NCBI GenBank assembly: GCA_003142375.1
Contig: PLME01000014.1
Span: 7,830-71,829 of the forward strand
Length of the DNA: 64,000 bases
DNA from: Dehalococcoidia bacterium
Lineage (GTDB): Bacteria > Chloroflexota > Dehalococcoidia > GIF9 > UBA5629
Direction of reading: 5' to 3'
Shown here: piece after piece, positions 9,620-18,739 of the stretch
How positions within the stretch are numbered: position 1 is the stretch's first letter
Layout: every line of letters begins with the position of its first letter
The notes under the pieces: generated by a model
Database searches by the model: none
Told to the model about the DNA's origin: nothing
What the model saw: only the letters and a program-made list of their open reading frames with translations
Position numbers and translations under genes: made by a program

Positions 9620-11941
9620 TTAGGCGGCGGCCAGGGGCAATTCGATCACAAAACAGGCCCCCTGGCCCGGTTTGCTCTCGGCATAAATGTTGCCATTATG
9701 TTCCCTGATAATACCGTAACTGATGCTGAGTCCCAGCCCGGTGCCTTTGCCCATTTCCTTGGTGGTGAAAAACGGATCGAAGATGTGGGTCAGGTTGGCG
9801 GGCAAAATTCCCGGCCCGTCGTCCTTAAACACTATTTTAACCATGTCCTGTATTCGCACGCTGCTCACCTGGAGTGAGCCTTTCTTATTAGCTTCGTACA
9901 TAAAATATTCGGCATTGAGGACGATATTCAGGAAAACCTGCTGCATCTGGGACACGTCCAGCATCAACTTGGGCAATTCATCGCAAAACTGTGTGGATAC
10001 TTCTATGCCTGATTTTTTCATATATGTGCGGCGCAATTTGATTACACTTTCGATTATGGCGTTGAGATCGGCGGCCTGCTTATGCGGCTTCTGCCCGCGG
10101 GCAAAGATGAGAAACTCACTTAAAATGCTGGCTGCACGGTTTGCTTCCCTGCAAATAGTGCCCGCATCTTCCTTAACGCTCTCAGGGATATCCTGCTTTT
10201 CTATCAGCAGCTGTGATAGGCCGATCACACCGGTCAGCGGGTTGTTGATCTCATGGGCCAGTCCGGCAGCCATCTCACCCATAGATGATAACCGGTCGGC
10301 CCTGACCAGCTTCTCCGTCATTTTCTTGTGCTCGGTAAGGTCGGAGAACAGCACTGCGTACCTGCCGCGTTTAGGGCTCAGGCCGTTAACACGGAAATAT
10401 TTATCGAGGGTGGCGGAGTAGAACTCCTCTATATGCATGTTCTTGCCCTCCGACACAATGCTCTCCCATATCTCTGCCGTGAGCAACCTCATGGTGGGAA
10501 ATACTTCCCACATGGTCTTGCCGATGATATCATTGGCTTTAACCCCGGTAATCTGCTCAAAGGCCGGGTTCACTTCCAGAAAACGAGCTTCAACTGCGGC
10601 ACCACCTTCTCCATAAGTCACCTCAAATACGGCAAAGCCGTCATGCATGCTGTCGAATATAATGCGATACTGCTCCTCGCTCTCCTTCAATGCCTGCTCC
10701 GCCTTCTTACGGTCCGTTATATCCCGCAGTACAACCTGGAACTTCTCTACCTGGCCTTTTTCATTGGAGAGCGCACGCAACGTCTGTTCCATCCACCTTG
10801 TGCTGTTGCCTTTGACCAGAGGTTGAATATCGTAAATAACCCGGTCCGGTTCGGTCAATAGCTCCTCTATTGAGGCCGTGAAGATCGGGTATTGATGCTC
10901 ATCCATCATGGATAAATAGCTTCTGCCCACGATTTCCCTGCTCAATTTGCCGTAGAACTTGCAGAAAGCTCCGTTGGCAAAGGTAATGGTGCCGTCTGGA
11001 ATAAACCTGCATATCAACTCCAACTGGTCTTCTACGATGGCGCGGTATTTCTTCTCACTTTCCTTTAAGGCTTCTTCCAGATATTTTCGTTCGGTTATAT
11101 CATGGATAATGATGCTGAATCCTATGACCTTATCTTCATAAAGGATGTCGGTTGGGCTGGTATTGCACCATACAATGCGGCCGCTCTTGTGGATAACACG
11201 GAAATCCAATGTAGCCCTGGCGCCGTTTTCTCTGACAGCTCCACTGAAGAGCTTAATAATCTGGTCCGCATCATCCTTATGCATGAAATCCACAAACAAC
11301 TTGTCTATTAACTCTTCACGCGAATATCCAGTCATCTGGCATAGTGTATTGTTAACAAAGTTAATGTGCCCCGCCACATTGATGGTAGCCATACCGGCGC
11401 CGGCGCTCTCCACCAGCCTGCGGTATTTCGATTCGCTCTCCTTGAGCGCTCCCTCAACCTTTTTCCGTTCGGTAATGTCACGTCCAATGATCAGGCAATA
11501 TTCTTTCCCGTTATGCAGCATGTAATTTATCGTCGTATCAACCGGGAAGGTGTAGCCGTCTTTGTTGCGCTGCAGCGTTTCTATCCTCACTGAACCGGCG
11601 GCCCTGACCTTTTTAAACATCTTGTACCAGGCGGCCACATCGCGAATTACATCGATGTCCGTCATCTTCATCTTCAACAGCTCTTCCAATGAATAACCCA
11701 GCGACTGACAGGCAACTTCATTGACGATCAGGAAGGCCGCATCGGCGGTTACCAGATAAACATAGTCCGCCGATCGGTGAATGAGGTTTAGGATATGTCT
11801 GGGAATATCGAGCTCTTTTACTTCGGCTTTTATTTCGGGCGGATCGATATTGCGTTCGCGCAGGTTTACATGCAGAACCGATTGACGGTTAACTTTTTTC
11901 TCTATCGATTTCTTACCGCTATCCATAAAATAAATAGGCAC
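9620..11941 (-). CDS. Soluble sensor histidine kinase with four PAS domains
   Basis: 773-residue kinase with no membrane helix, so it senses an internal signal. Four PAS domains follow one another (about residues 45-165, 170-290, 295-415 and 420-545), the first three followed by the typical RDITERK-type PAC end. The kinase core has the H-box LAHEINNPLTG, N-box LNAEYF, and the ATP-lid motifs DDGPGI and GTGLGLSI. It is an orphan: no response regulator adjoins it. The reading frame begins with a GTG at 11941; an ATG five codons later (11926) is an equally good start and neither has a strong ribosome-binding site. Confidence 0.88.
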   Translation of the reverse strand: MPIYFMDSGKKSIEKKVNRQSVLHVNLRERNIDPPEIKAEVKELDIPRHILNLIHRSADYVYLVTADAAFLIVNEVACQSLGYSLEELLKMKMTDIDVIRDVAAWYKMFKKVRAAGSVRIETLQRNKDGYTFPVDTTINYMLHNGKEYCLIIGRDITERKKVEGALKESESKYRRLVESAGAGMATINVAGHINFVNNTLCQMTGYSREELIDKLFVDFMHKDDADQIIKLFSGAVRENGARATLDFRVIHKSGRIVWCNTSPTDILYEDKVIGFSIIIHDITERKYLEEALKESEKKYRAIVEDQLELICRFIPDGTITFANGAFCKFYGKLSREIVGRSYLSMMDEHQYPIFTASIEELLTEPDRVIYDIQPLVKGNSTRWMEQTLRALSNEKGQVEKFQVVLRDITDRKKAEQALKESEEQYRIIFDSMHDGFAVFEVTYGEGGAAVEARFLEVNPAFEQITGVKANDIIGKTMWEVFPTMRLLTAEIWESIVSEGKNMHIEEFYSATLDKYFRVNGLSPKRGRYAVLFSDLTEHKKMTEKLVRADRLSSMGEMAAGLAHEINNPLTGVIGLSQLLIEKQDIPESVKEDAGTICREANRAASILSEFLIFARGQKPHKQAADLNAIIESVIKLRRTYMKKSGIEVSTQFCDELPKLMLDVSQMQQVFLNIVLNAEYFMYEANKKGSLQVSSVRIQDMVKIVFKDDGPGILPANLTHIFDPFFTTKEMGKGTGLGLSISYGIIREHNGNIYAESKPGQGACFVIELPLAAA

Positions 11942-12137
11942 AGCTTACATATAAGAAAACGGGCTGTACCACTGAAAAGTTTATTAACTCTCTTTGCTTA
12001 TAATTTATAGCCGACCTCTTTAAGTAACAAAATCGCTTTTATTATATTGACCCGATATTTGTACATGTTTTTTCTATGTGTACTATCAAGTCCGGACATT
12101 CTTATACATATTTTTTAATTTAGTCCCTTGGAAATAT

Positions 12138-12160
12138 AATATACTAAAAATCAGTATATT
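12138..12160. promoter_or_regulatory. Perfect inverted repeat upstream of CoA-disulfide reductase gene
   Basis: AATATACT and AGTATATT form perfect 8-bp arms around a 7-bp spacer, inside a very AT-rich 277-bp gap that has no other recognisable gene. The spacing of 58 bp to the ATG at 12219 fits an operator for a dimeric repressor or redox regulator. No clear -35 box was found nearby. Confidence 0.4.
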
Positions 12161-12218
12161 TTCAATGTCTGCAGATAATATCTTTTATATAAGTTAAATC
12201 TTTTGATGAGGCAGGGCG

Positions 12219-13904
12219 ATGGATAAAAAGAAAAATTTCGTGATAATCGGCGGAGGCGCATGCGGCCCCAAAGCAGCCGCAAGGGCGCGCAGGCTGGATG
12301 CCAATGCTAATATAACTATGGTTCAGGATGAGATTTATACATCTTATGCCGCCTGCGGGCTTCCCTATTTTATCTCAGGTTTGGTGAAGTCGGGAAACGA
12401 GCTGATGGTACGTAACGCCGAGGCCTTTAAAAAGATCAGCAATGTAGATGTCCTGATACACACCAGGGCGGACAGCATTGACCGGTCGGCCCACAAAGTG
12501 CATATTACCAATTTGACGGACGGCCAAACTTCTACACTCGATTATGACAAGCTGGTACTGGCCACCGGCGCCGACCCTATCGTGCCGCCCATCAAGGGCA
12601 TCAACCTGCAGGGTATACATGTGCTCAAAAAAATACCGGATGCAGAAGAAATCATGGCATTAATGACCGCTTCACGCACACATAGAGCTGTTATCGTAGG
12701 AGCGGGTTTGATCGGCATGGAAATGGCGGAAAGCCTGGTAACCAAAGGCTTCGAAGTGACCGTTGTTGAGGCGCTGGACAGGCTTCTGGCTGCCGTCGTC
12801 GATGAAGAGATCAGCGACCTCGTTGCAAGACATGTAAAAAGCAAGGGGGTCACCCTCAAATTAGGGCAGAAGATCGTGGCATTCGAGGGGGAAGGCCGGG
12901 TCCAACGCTCGATTACCGATAAGGAAAGCATCGACGCTGACGTGGTCATTTTCGCCATCGGTATACGCCCCAATTCCAGACTGGCCAGGGAGGCCGGGCT
13001 GGAGGTCGGCGCCTTCGGGGATATAGTTGTCGACCAGCACCTGCGGACCAGCGATCCGGATATATATGCCGGGGGCGATTGCGTGGCCAACATTAATCTT
13101 ATTACAGGTCAAAAAGTCTTTGTGCCCCTGGGTTCTACGGCCAATAAACACGGACATGTCATAGCGGCCAACATGACGGGCGGCGACCAAATATGGCCGG
13201 GTATCGTATCCACGGCCTGTGTTAAGGTCTTCGATTTCAATATCGGGCGTACCGGGTTGGGCGAAAAAGAGGCCGTAACCGCAGGCTATAACGTTGTTAC
13301 CGGCCTGATACCGGGACTGGACTTGCCGGAATATTACCCCGGCAGCAAAGAGGTAATTATAAAGCTTGTTGTGGACGCCGCAACTCACCGCATACTGGGC
13401 GGACAGGGCACAGGGCCTGGAGAGGTCATCAAACGCACAGATGTGCTGGCCACCGCCATCACCATGGGCATGACGGTGGATACTCTGGCCAACCTCGACC
13501 TGGCCTACGCACCACCCTACAATTCCTCGCTCGATATCCTGCACCATCTGGCCAACCTGGTGCTGAATAAGATAGCCGGAAGAATCCAGGGGATTAAGCC
13601 CAAAAAAGTGAAAGAAAAAATAGATAAAAAAGAGGATTTTACTCTGCTTGATGTCAGGAGCCGCGGCGAATTTCAAACCGCCAGGATAGAGTCGCCTCAA
13701 ACATGCCTGCTGCCTCAATCGAGGCTCCGCCAGGAGATACAGACTTTGCCCAAAGATAAGGAGATCGTGGTGATGTGCCACCGGGGAAGCCGTGCCTACC
13801 AGGCAGCCTGTACCCTCAAAGGAGCGGGCATGAAGGACGTTAAATTTATGGAAGGCAGCCTGACCTGCTGGTGCGATGATGTGGTCGGCAAGCCGCCTTT
13901 ATAA
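12219..13904 (+). CDS. CoA-disulfide reductase-like flavoprotein with C-terminal rhodanese domain
   Basis: 561-residue fusion of a pyridine nucleotide-disulfide oxidoreductase (FAD site IIGGGACGPKAA at 9-20; NAD(P) site VIVGAGLIGMEMAE; FAD site YAGGDC) and a rhodanese domain (active loop CHRGSRA with the cysteine at about 520). The single redox cysteine Cys46 in YAACGLPYF is typical of the CoA-disulfide or persulfide/polysulfide reductase group. Related fusions reduce CoA persulfides or polysulfide in sulfur metabolism and oxidative stress defence. A GAGGCAGGG site precedes the ATG. It is a single-gene unit closed by a strong terminator. Confidence 0.88.
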   Translation: MDKKKNFVIIGGGACGPKAAARARRLDANANITMVQDEIYTSYAACGLPYFISGLVKSGNELMVRNAEAFKKISNVDVLIHTRADSIDRSAHKVHITNLTDGQTSTLDYDKLVLATGADPIVPPIKGINLQGIHVLKKIPDAEEIMALMTASRTHRAVIVGAGLIGMEMAESLVTKGFEVTVVEALDRLLAAVVDEEISDLVARHVKSKGVTLKLGQKIVAFEGEGRVQRSITDKESIDADVVIFAIGIRPNSRLAREAGLEVGAFGDIVVDQHLRTSDPDIYAGGDCVANINLITGQKVFVPLGSTANKHGHVIAANMTGGDQIWPGIVSTACVKVFDFNIGRTGLGEKEAVTAGYNVVTGLIPGLDLPEYYPGSKEVIIKLVVDAATHRILGGQGTGPGEVIKRTDVLATAITMGMTVDTLANLDLAYAPPYNSSLDILHHLANLVLNKIAGRIQGIKPKKVKEKIDKKEDFTLLDVRSRGEFQTARIESPQTCLLPQSRLRQEIQTLPKDKEIVVMCHRGSRAYQAACTLKGAGMKDVKFMEGSLTCWCDDVVGKPPL

Positions 13905-13923
13905 TCGCGTTTCTCTGAATATA

Positions 13924-13955
13924 AACGGCCGCCGGAAAATTTTCCGGCGGCCGTT
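13924..13955. terminator. Bidirectional rho-independent terminator
   Basis: A perfect 32-bp palindrome with a GC-rich 10-bp core (ACGGCCGCCGG) flanked by A and T runs lies between the convergent CoA-disulfide reductase and acyl-CoA synthetase genes. It would act on both strands. Confidence 0.85.
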
Positions 13956-13985
13956 AAATAGACTATTTTTAATTATACTTGCGCT

Positions 13986-15677
13986 TTATGCCTTAGCTTT
14001 TTTAGCGTCATCCTCCACCAGCAGGCGTTTGAGGACCTTGCCTACCATGGTCTTGGGCAGTGCGTCACGGAATTCAATAAACTTGGGGATCTTGTATCCC
14101 ACCAGCGTCTCCTTACACAATGCCTGTATCTCTTCGGCTGTTGCTGTCTTGCCGGGACTTAGCACTACCCAGGCTTTAACAGCTTCGCCCTGTTTGGCAT
14201 CCGGTATACCGGCCACAGCCACTTCGGACACGGCAGGATGCTTGCTGATAACCTCTTCAACCTCGCGCGGCCATACCTGGAAACCGCTGGGCTTAATAAG
14301 CTCCTTCTTACGTGACGTGATGAAAACGTATCCGTCCTCATCCATGTAGCCTACGTCACCGGTATACAGCCAGTTATCCCTGAGCATTTCCTTGGTCTCC
14401 TCCGGCTTGTTCCAGTATCCCACCATAAGCTGCGGAGCTTTGAAGATGATCTCGCCTTCTTTGCCTGCCGGCATCTCACCCTCGCCTGTCTCGATATCGC
14501 CAATGCGTATGATCACATCGGGCAGGGGCATACCCACCGAACCCTGCTTCCACTTTCCGGCAAAGGGAGTGCAGGTGCAGGCCATCGTGGTCTCGGTGAG
14601 TCCATACCCTTCTACGATGCGTGCGCCGGTGAGCTCCTCAAAACGTTTCTTGGTATCGGCCAGCAACGGTGCAGCGCCCGAATTGCAGCATTTCATGGAA
14701 TGGAAATCGACTTTGCCGGCCTTGACCTTGGGATGCTCCAGCAACGATATAAACATGGCGGGCACCGCCGGGAAATATGCCGGCTTATCGTTTTCGATTG
14801 ATGCGATCACATCATCACGGTCACGAGGGTTGGCTACCAGCGACAGGGACATATGGCTGACGATAGCCGTGCTCATTACGGCATATGTGCCGAAAGAATG
14901 GAAGAGCGGCAACAGCATGGCCATAACATCTTTATAAGGCTCGGCCATAGCCCCGACCCAGGTTTTGAATTGCAGGCCCGTCATGACCTGTGAAATATGT
15001 GTCCCCACCACACCTTTGGGCAATCCCGTGGTGCCTCCGCTGAAGAGTATCAATGCGGGGTCGCCGGGCAAAACTTTCACATCGGGCCGTTTGGCGCCGG
15101 CTTTCTCTTTTAAAAGGTCCTGCAGCCAATGGTCTCCAGACTGGAGCTCGATGTAATGGCCCTGCTTCTTTTCCATCAGCAGAGTGAAAAGCACTTTGAG
15201 CACCGGGGGCAAATATTCCTTAATATTGGTGGCAATGACATTTTTAACGCTTGTATGCGATTGTACCTTTTTCACACTGTTATAGAACGGGGTTAAAACC
15301 ACCACGGTTTCCGCCCCGCAATCCTTGAGGGCATGTTCCAGTTCCGCTTCGGTGTACATGGGATTAACGTGCACCATAATGGCGCCAGCCTTCCAGGCTC
15401 CCCAGCGGCAGATTATGGCCTGGGGACAGTTGGGCATCAACAGCGCCACACGGTCGCCCTTCTTGACATTTTTAGCAGCCAGGGCGGCGGCAAACTCATC
15501 GCTGAGTTTGTTGACCTCAGCGTAAGACATTTTCCTTTTTTTGAAATGCAAAAACGTAGCATCAGGATGCTCTTTGGCTGCCTCATCTACATAATCGACC
15601 AGCGTCATTTGCGGATACGGCTCCAGTGAATGTGGCACTCCCGGGTCGTAGTTTTTAAACCATCTGTATTCTGCCAT
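13986..15677 (-). CDS. Long-chain acyl-CoA synthetase (AMP-forming), full length
   Basis: 563-residue ANL-superfamily enzyme that activates a carboxylic acid with ATP and joins it to CoA. The ATP loop ILFSGGTTGLPKG, the adenine-binding EGYGLTET, the hinge region TGDVGYMDEDGYVFITSRKK and the C-terminal catalytic lysine region KTMVGKVLKR are all present. FadD-type long-chain fatty acids are the most likely substrates, but related aryl- or short-chain ligases cannot be ruled out. An AGGAGG site lies 6 bp ahead of the ATG. It is the second gene of a two-gene unit with the truncated paralogue 25 bp upstream. Confidence 0.88.
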   Translation of the reverse strand: MAEYRWFKNYDPGVPHSLEPYPQMTLVDYVDEAAKEHPDATFLHFKKRKMSYAEVNKLSDEFAAALAAKNVKKGDRVALLMPNCPQAIICRWGAWKAGAIMVHVNPMYTEAELEHALKDCGAETVVVLTPFYNSVKKVQSHTSVKNVIATNIKEYLPPVLKVLFTLLMEKKQGHYIELQSGDHWLQDLLKEKAGAKRPDVKVLPGDPALILFSGGTTGLPKGVVGTHISQVMTGLQFKTWVGAMAEPYKDVMAMLLPLFHSFGTYAVMSTAIVSHMSLSLVANPRDRDDVIASIENDKPAYFPAVPAMFISLLEHPKVKAGKVDFHSMKCCNSGAAPLLADTKKRFEELTGARIVEGYGLTETTMACTCTPFAGKWKQGSVGMPLPDVIIRIGDIETGEGEMPAGKEGEIIFKAPQLMVGYWNKPEETKEMLRDNWLYTGDVGYMDEDGYVFITSRKKELIKPSGFQVWPREVEEVISKHPAVSEVAVAGIPDAKQGEAVKAWVVLSPGKTATAEEIQALCKETLVGYKIPKFIEFRDALPKTMVGKVLKRLLVEDDAKKAKA

Positions 15678-15702
15678 TTTGGTACCTCCTAAAAAATTAA
15701 TG

Positions 15703-17118
15703 TCAGGGTTTATTTTCAGTTATTTTGCCGGCGGCCTTGACCATGTCCCGTTTGCGCCCGTTCAGGAAAAGGTAGCCGTCGGCATCCAGATATCCGATAT
15801 CACCCGTACGCAACCACCCATCTGCCATTGTGGAAGCAGTTTCCTGCGGCTGTTTCCAGTAGCCCGACATCAAGTTGGGGGCTTTGATATAAACCTCACC
15901 TGGTTCCCCAACTCCCAGAGTACGCCCCGTCTCCGTGTCTGCCAGCTTGACCACCACGTCGGGCAAAGGCAATCCTACGGAGCGCGCTTTACCTGCTCCG
16001 GGAACGGGCGCCATCACAGGCGCCTCCATAGCTTCCGTCAAGCTGTAATTATCTATCAGCCCGATGCCGGTCACTTCTTGGAATCTCTCCCTTACTTCCA
16101 CCGGGAGTTTATCTGCACCCGATATACAAATCCGCAGCCCCTTTATATTTGCCTTGCCTGACTTGATCTTAATGTGGTCCAACAGGTTGGCATAAAAATG
16201 CGGAATATCCATCATCACGGCGGGCCCGTATTTTTTGATGCTCCTGATAATCTCCGCCCAATCCAGAGGGTTGGGGATAAGGATACATGATGAATGATTG
16301 ATCATGGCGATCCCCAGAGCTCCTGCGAAACCCAGGGCATGGAACATCGGCATAGAGAGCATTACCCCGTCATCCCATTCATAAATAACCGGGTATAACC
16401 AGGCATTAACCTGCATGGCCGTTATAATCAGTGCCTGATGCGTTCCTACTGCACCTTTGGCCGGCCCTGTGGTTCCTCCGCTGAACAGTATCACCGCCGG
16501 GTCCGATGGACTTATATCTATATACGGACGTCCTGCGTTTTTATACTTTTTTATCAGGTCCAGAAAAAATACATCTCCCTGCTCTAACCTGACGCGGCCG
16601 CCATTTTTCCTTTCCTGCGTTAGAGTATAGACAAAACTCATATTGGCCGGCATATAGTCCTTGATGCTGGTGGCGATGACGGTTTTGATATTGGTCCCGG
16701 CCTGCATTTTCTTCACAATATCGTAAAACGGGTTTAATACAATCACGGCAGCCGGATCAATTTCTTTCAGGATGTGCTGCAACTCAAATTCTGTAGCCAG
16801 GGGATCAACAGGCACCGCAACAGCACCCGCCCGCCATATGCCCTGAAATCCAATCACCATTTGCGGCGAATTGGGCAGCAACATGGCCACTCTATCGCCT
16901 TTTTTAATACCCATGGCTGCCAGCCCCACGGCCAGCGCATTGCTGAATCGGACGTAATCGTCATACAGAAGTTTGCCGCCTTGAAAAAAGAATACCGCCC
17001 TGTACGGTCTGGCCTGGGCCGACTCGTCAACCACATCGATCATCGTCCTCTGAGGGTACGGTTGCAATGTGTACGGGACATCCTTACCGTAATGCTTAAA
17101 CCAGGGATATTCTTCCAT
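15703..17118 (-). CDS. Acyl-CoA synthetase paralogue lacking the C-terminal domain
   Basis: 471-residue paralogue of the downstream synthetase. It keeps the ATP loop ILFSGGTTGPAKG, the DNYSLTEAME segment and the hinge strand GDIGYLDADGYLFLNGRKRD, then stops after about 14 more residues. The mobile C-terminal domain of about 90 residues with the adenylation lysine is missing, and there is no room for it in the 25 bp before the next start. The protein may be inactive, may act through a partner, or the 3' end may have been lost by recombination between the tandem copies. The N-terminal part shows no stop or frameshift. Confidence 0.8.
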   Translation of the reverse strand: MEEYPWFKHYGKDVPYTLQPYPQRTMIDVVDESAQARPYRAVFFFQGGKLLYDDYVRFSNALAVGLAAMGIKKGDRVAMLLPNSPQMVIGFQGIWRAGAVAVPVDPLATEFELQHILKEIDPAAVIVLNPFYDIVKKMQAGTNIKTVIATSIKDYMPANMSFVYTLTQERKNGGRVRLEQGDVFFLDLIKKYKNAGRPYIDISPSDPAVILFSGGTTGPAKGAVGTHQALIITAMQVNAWLYPVIYEWDDGVMLSMPMFHALGFAGALGIAMINHSSCILIPNPLDWAEIIRSIKKYGPAVMMDIPHFYANLLDHIKIKSGKANIKGLRICISGADKLPVEVRERFQEVTGIGLIDNYSLTEAMEAPVMAPVPGAGKARSVGLPLPDVVVKLADTETGRTLGVGEPGEVYIKAPNLMSGYWKQPQETASTMADGWLRTGDIGYLDADGYLFLNGRKRDMVKAAGKITENKP

Positions 17119-17190
17119 GCGAAAAGCTCCGTTCCCGGCGCGCTATGAAAAACTGCAGGAACCCGCCCGCCCGGACATCCTATATCATTG

Positions 17191-17230
17191 ATTGACTGGT
17201 CAATTGTAACACAGTGAAGCAGATTGTCAA
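17191..17230 (-). promoter_or_regulatory. Promoter with overlapping palindromic operator for the acyl-CoA synthetase pair
   Basis: Read on the minus strand, TTGACA (17225-17230) and TACAAT (17203-17208) are 16 bp apart. A perfect palindrome ATTGAC-TG-GTCAAT at 17191-17204 overlaps the last bases of the -10 box and the start point. This is the geometry of a repressor site, and TetR-family regulators of fatty-acid genes often bind similar palindromes. No regulator gene adjoins. Confidence 0.65.
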
Positions 17231-17263
17231 GTGAGGGCCCTTCTATTACCCAAATTATGCGGA

Positions 17264-18307
17264 CTACTGTCGCTGCATTCGCCGCAACTGCCCGCAGGCA
17301 GCCTCTATCCCTGCTCCACGCTGTTCCCTTTGCGTCACCGGTATATCCGCAGCTTCCAAAACCCGGCGGAATTCTGCAGCCTGGTCGGCCCGCGGCGGTT
17401 TATAATTTTTCCCTTCAACAGGATTAAGCGGGATGAGGTTTACATGGCAGTTTATGCCTTTCAATAATGCAGCCAGCCTGGCCACCTCCGACTGAGAGTC
17501 ATTGACCCCCATTAAAAGGCAGTACTCGAAGGTTACCCTGCGGCCGGTCTCCTTAAAATAATGGCGCCCGGCCTCGATGAGATCTTTTAGCGAATACCGG
17601 GACATACCCGGGACCAATCTTCTACGTAAGGCATCTTCGGAAGCATGTAGCGATATAGCCAGCGTCAGTTGCAGATGTTCAGCGGCCAACCTGTATATGC
17701 CGGGGACGTATCCTATAGTGCTGACCGTGATGTTACGCATCCCTATATTCAACTCCGAGTTCAACAGCTTAACGGCCGTTAGTGTCGCATCATAGTTCAT
17801 CAGGGGCTCGCCCATGCCCATGAATACCACATGGCTGACCCTGCCATCCGGAGGAAGCATTTTTTCGCGAACTGCAACCTCACCTACCGTCAGCACCTGA
17901 TCGATTATTTCACCCGCAGCCAGGTTGCGTTTAAATCCTCCGGCCCCTGTAGCGCAAAAGGAACACCCGATAGCACAGCCGACCTGAGTGGAAACACAGC
18001 AGGAAAAACGGTCTTCATAAGCCATGCCCACCGATTCGATCAAATCGCCGAAAGCCGGGCTTAGCAGTACCTTAAAGGTCATATCCTTGCCCCTTCGTGT
18101 CTTTACAATTTGTGAACGTCCGACTTCATAATCTTGACCCAGCCATGATCTGAATTTTGCGGGCAGATTGGACATCGCCGCAACTTCTTTGCAACCATGC
18201 CTGTAGACCAGATCGGCGACCTGCTTGCCCCTGTATCCCTTCTCCCCCGCCTCGGCAGCGATCAGTTTCAATTCATCATCCGACAAGCCCAGCAATATCT
18301 TTTTCAT
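17264..18307 (-). CDS. rlmN: Dual-specificity 23S rRNA A2503 / tRNA A37 C2-methyltransferase RlmN
   Basis: Radical SAM enzyme that methylates C2 of A2503 in 23S rRNA and A37 in some tRNAs. The 347-residue protein has the cluster-binding CxxxCxxC as C111, C115 and C118 in CAIGCSFC, the SAM-contact GMGEPLMNYD, and the mechanistic cysteine near the C-terminus at Cys338. Length and order match the family. It is a monocistronic unit between the fatty-acid promoter and the structured RNA region. Confidence 0.94.
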   Translation of the reverse strand: MKKILLGLSDDELKLIAAEAGEKGYRGKQVADLVYRHGCKEVAAMSNLPAKFRSWLGQDYEVGRSQIVKTRRGKDMTFKVLLSPAFGDLIESVGMAYEDRFSCCVSTQVGCAIGCSFCATGAGGFKRNLAAGEIIDQVLTVGEVAVREKMLPPDGRVSHVVFMGMGEPLMNYDATLTAVKLLNSELNIGMRNITVSTIGYVPGIYRLAAEHLQLTLAISLHASEDALRRRLVPGMSRYSLKDLIEAGRHYFKETGRRVTFEYCLLMGVNDSQSEVARLAALLKGINCHVNLIPLNPVEGKNYKPPRADQAAEFRRVLEAADIPVTQREQRGAGIEAACGQLRRMQRQ

Positions 18308-18369
18308 CCGAATATCCGCCTAATTATGTATGACCCTAAGGTATACTGCAAACGAGCCGAATGGGACTT

Positions 18370-18691
18370 TGACCCCCCCGATCAATGGTGCTAGCATGGA
18401 GTTGAGGACAACCCAAGGCACTAGTCCTCGCGGAGGTGGTAAATGGTCAAAAAACAGGCCATGTTCGTAGAATGGCACTTTCCTCTGACTGGCTCTCCTG
18501 TGCCGGAGGGGTTAAGGTAAGCTTCGACCGTGCAGAACGGGAGAGCATGTAAAACTTCCGAGCTCTCCATTTGTAGCCGCAAGGCTGCATTAATGCGATA
18601 AAGTAGAGATTTCAGGCTTATCTGAAGGGGAGAGTAGGAAGGACTAAGGATCTGAATGATCAAGGGGGCCCCGATTAATCGGGGCCCCCTT
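18370..18691 (+). ncRNA. Probable structured non-coding RNA, family not recognised
   Basis: The 432 bp between rlmN and arsA hold no convincing gene but many local helices: CCTC/GAGG at 18426-18436, CCAT/ATGG at 18459-18475, GGCAC/GTGCC at 18474-18504, a perfect GGAGAGC/GCTCTCC stem at 18540-18568, GTAGCC-GCAA-GGCTGC with a GNRA tetraloop at 18573-18588, and TTCAG/CTGAA at 18611-18626, then a strong terminator. I compared it by eye with SRP RNA, tmRNA, RNase P RNA and common riboswitches and saw none of their conserved cores. A remnant of a self-splicing intron or a small stable RNA are possible. The 5' end is a guess. Confidence 0.45.
18662..18691. terminator. Strong palindromic terminator
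   Basis: A perfect 30-bp palindrome (AAGGGGGCCCC arms around GATTAATC) is followed on the plus strand by an AT-rich ATTTATTA tail. It closes the structured RNA region and, 49 bp from the arsA stop, could also stop the arsenic operon on the minus strand. Confidence 0.8.
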
Positions 18692-18739
18692 ATTTATTAG
18701 GATTATGCATTCCAGGTAGTCATCAGGGCTGCCGTCCAT

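Noticed and set aside
12861-13781. 306-codon open frame opposite the CoA-disulfide reductase gene
   Set aside because: Antisense shadow; all conserved motifs lie on the plus strand.
18421-18663. 80-codon frame on the minus strand between rlmN and arsA
   Set aside because: No ribosome-binding site or protein-like composition, and the region is dominated by RNA-type stems.
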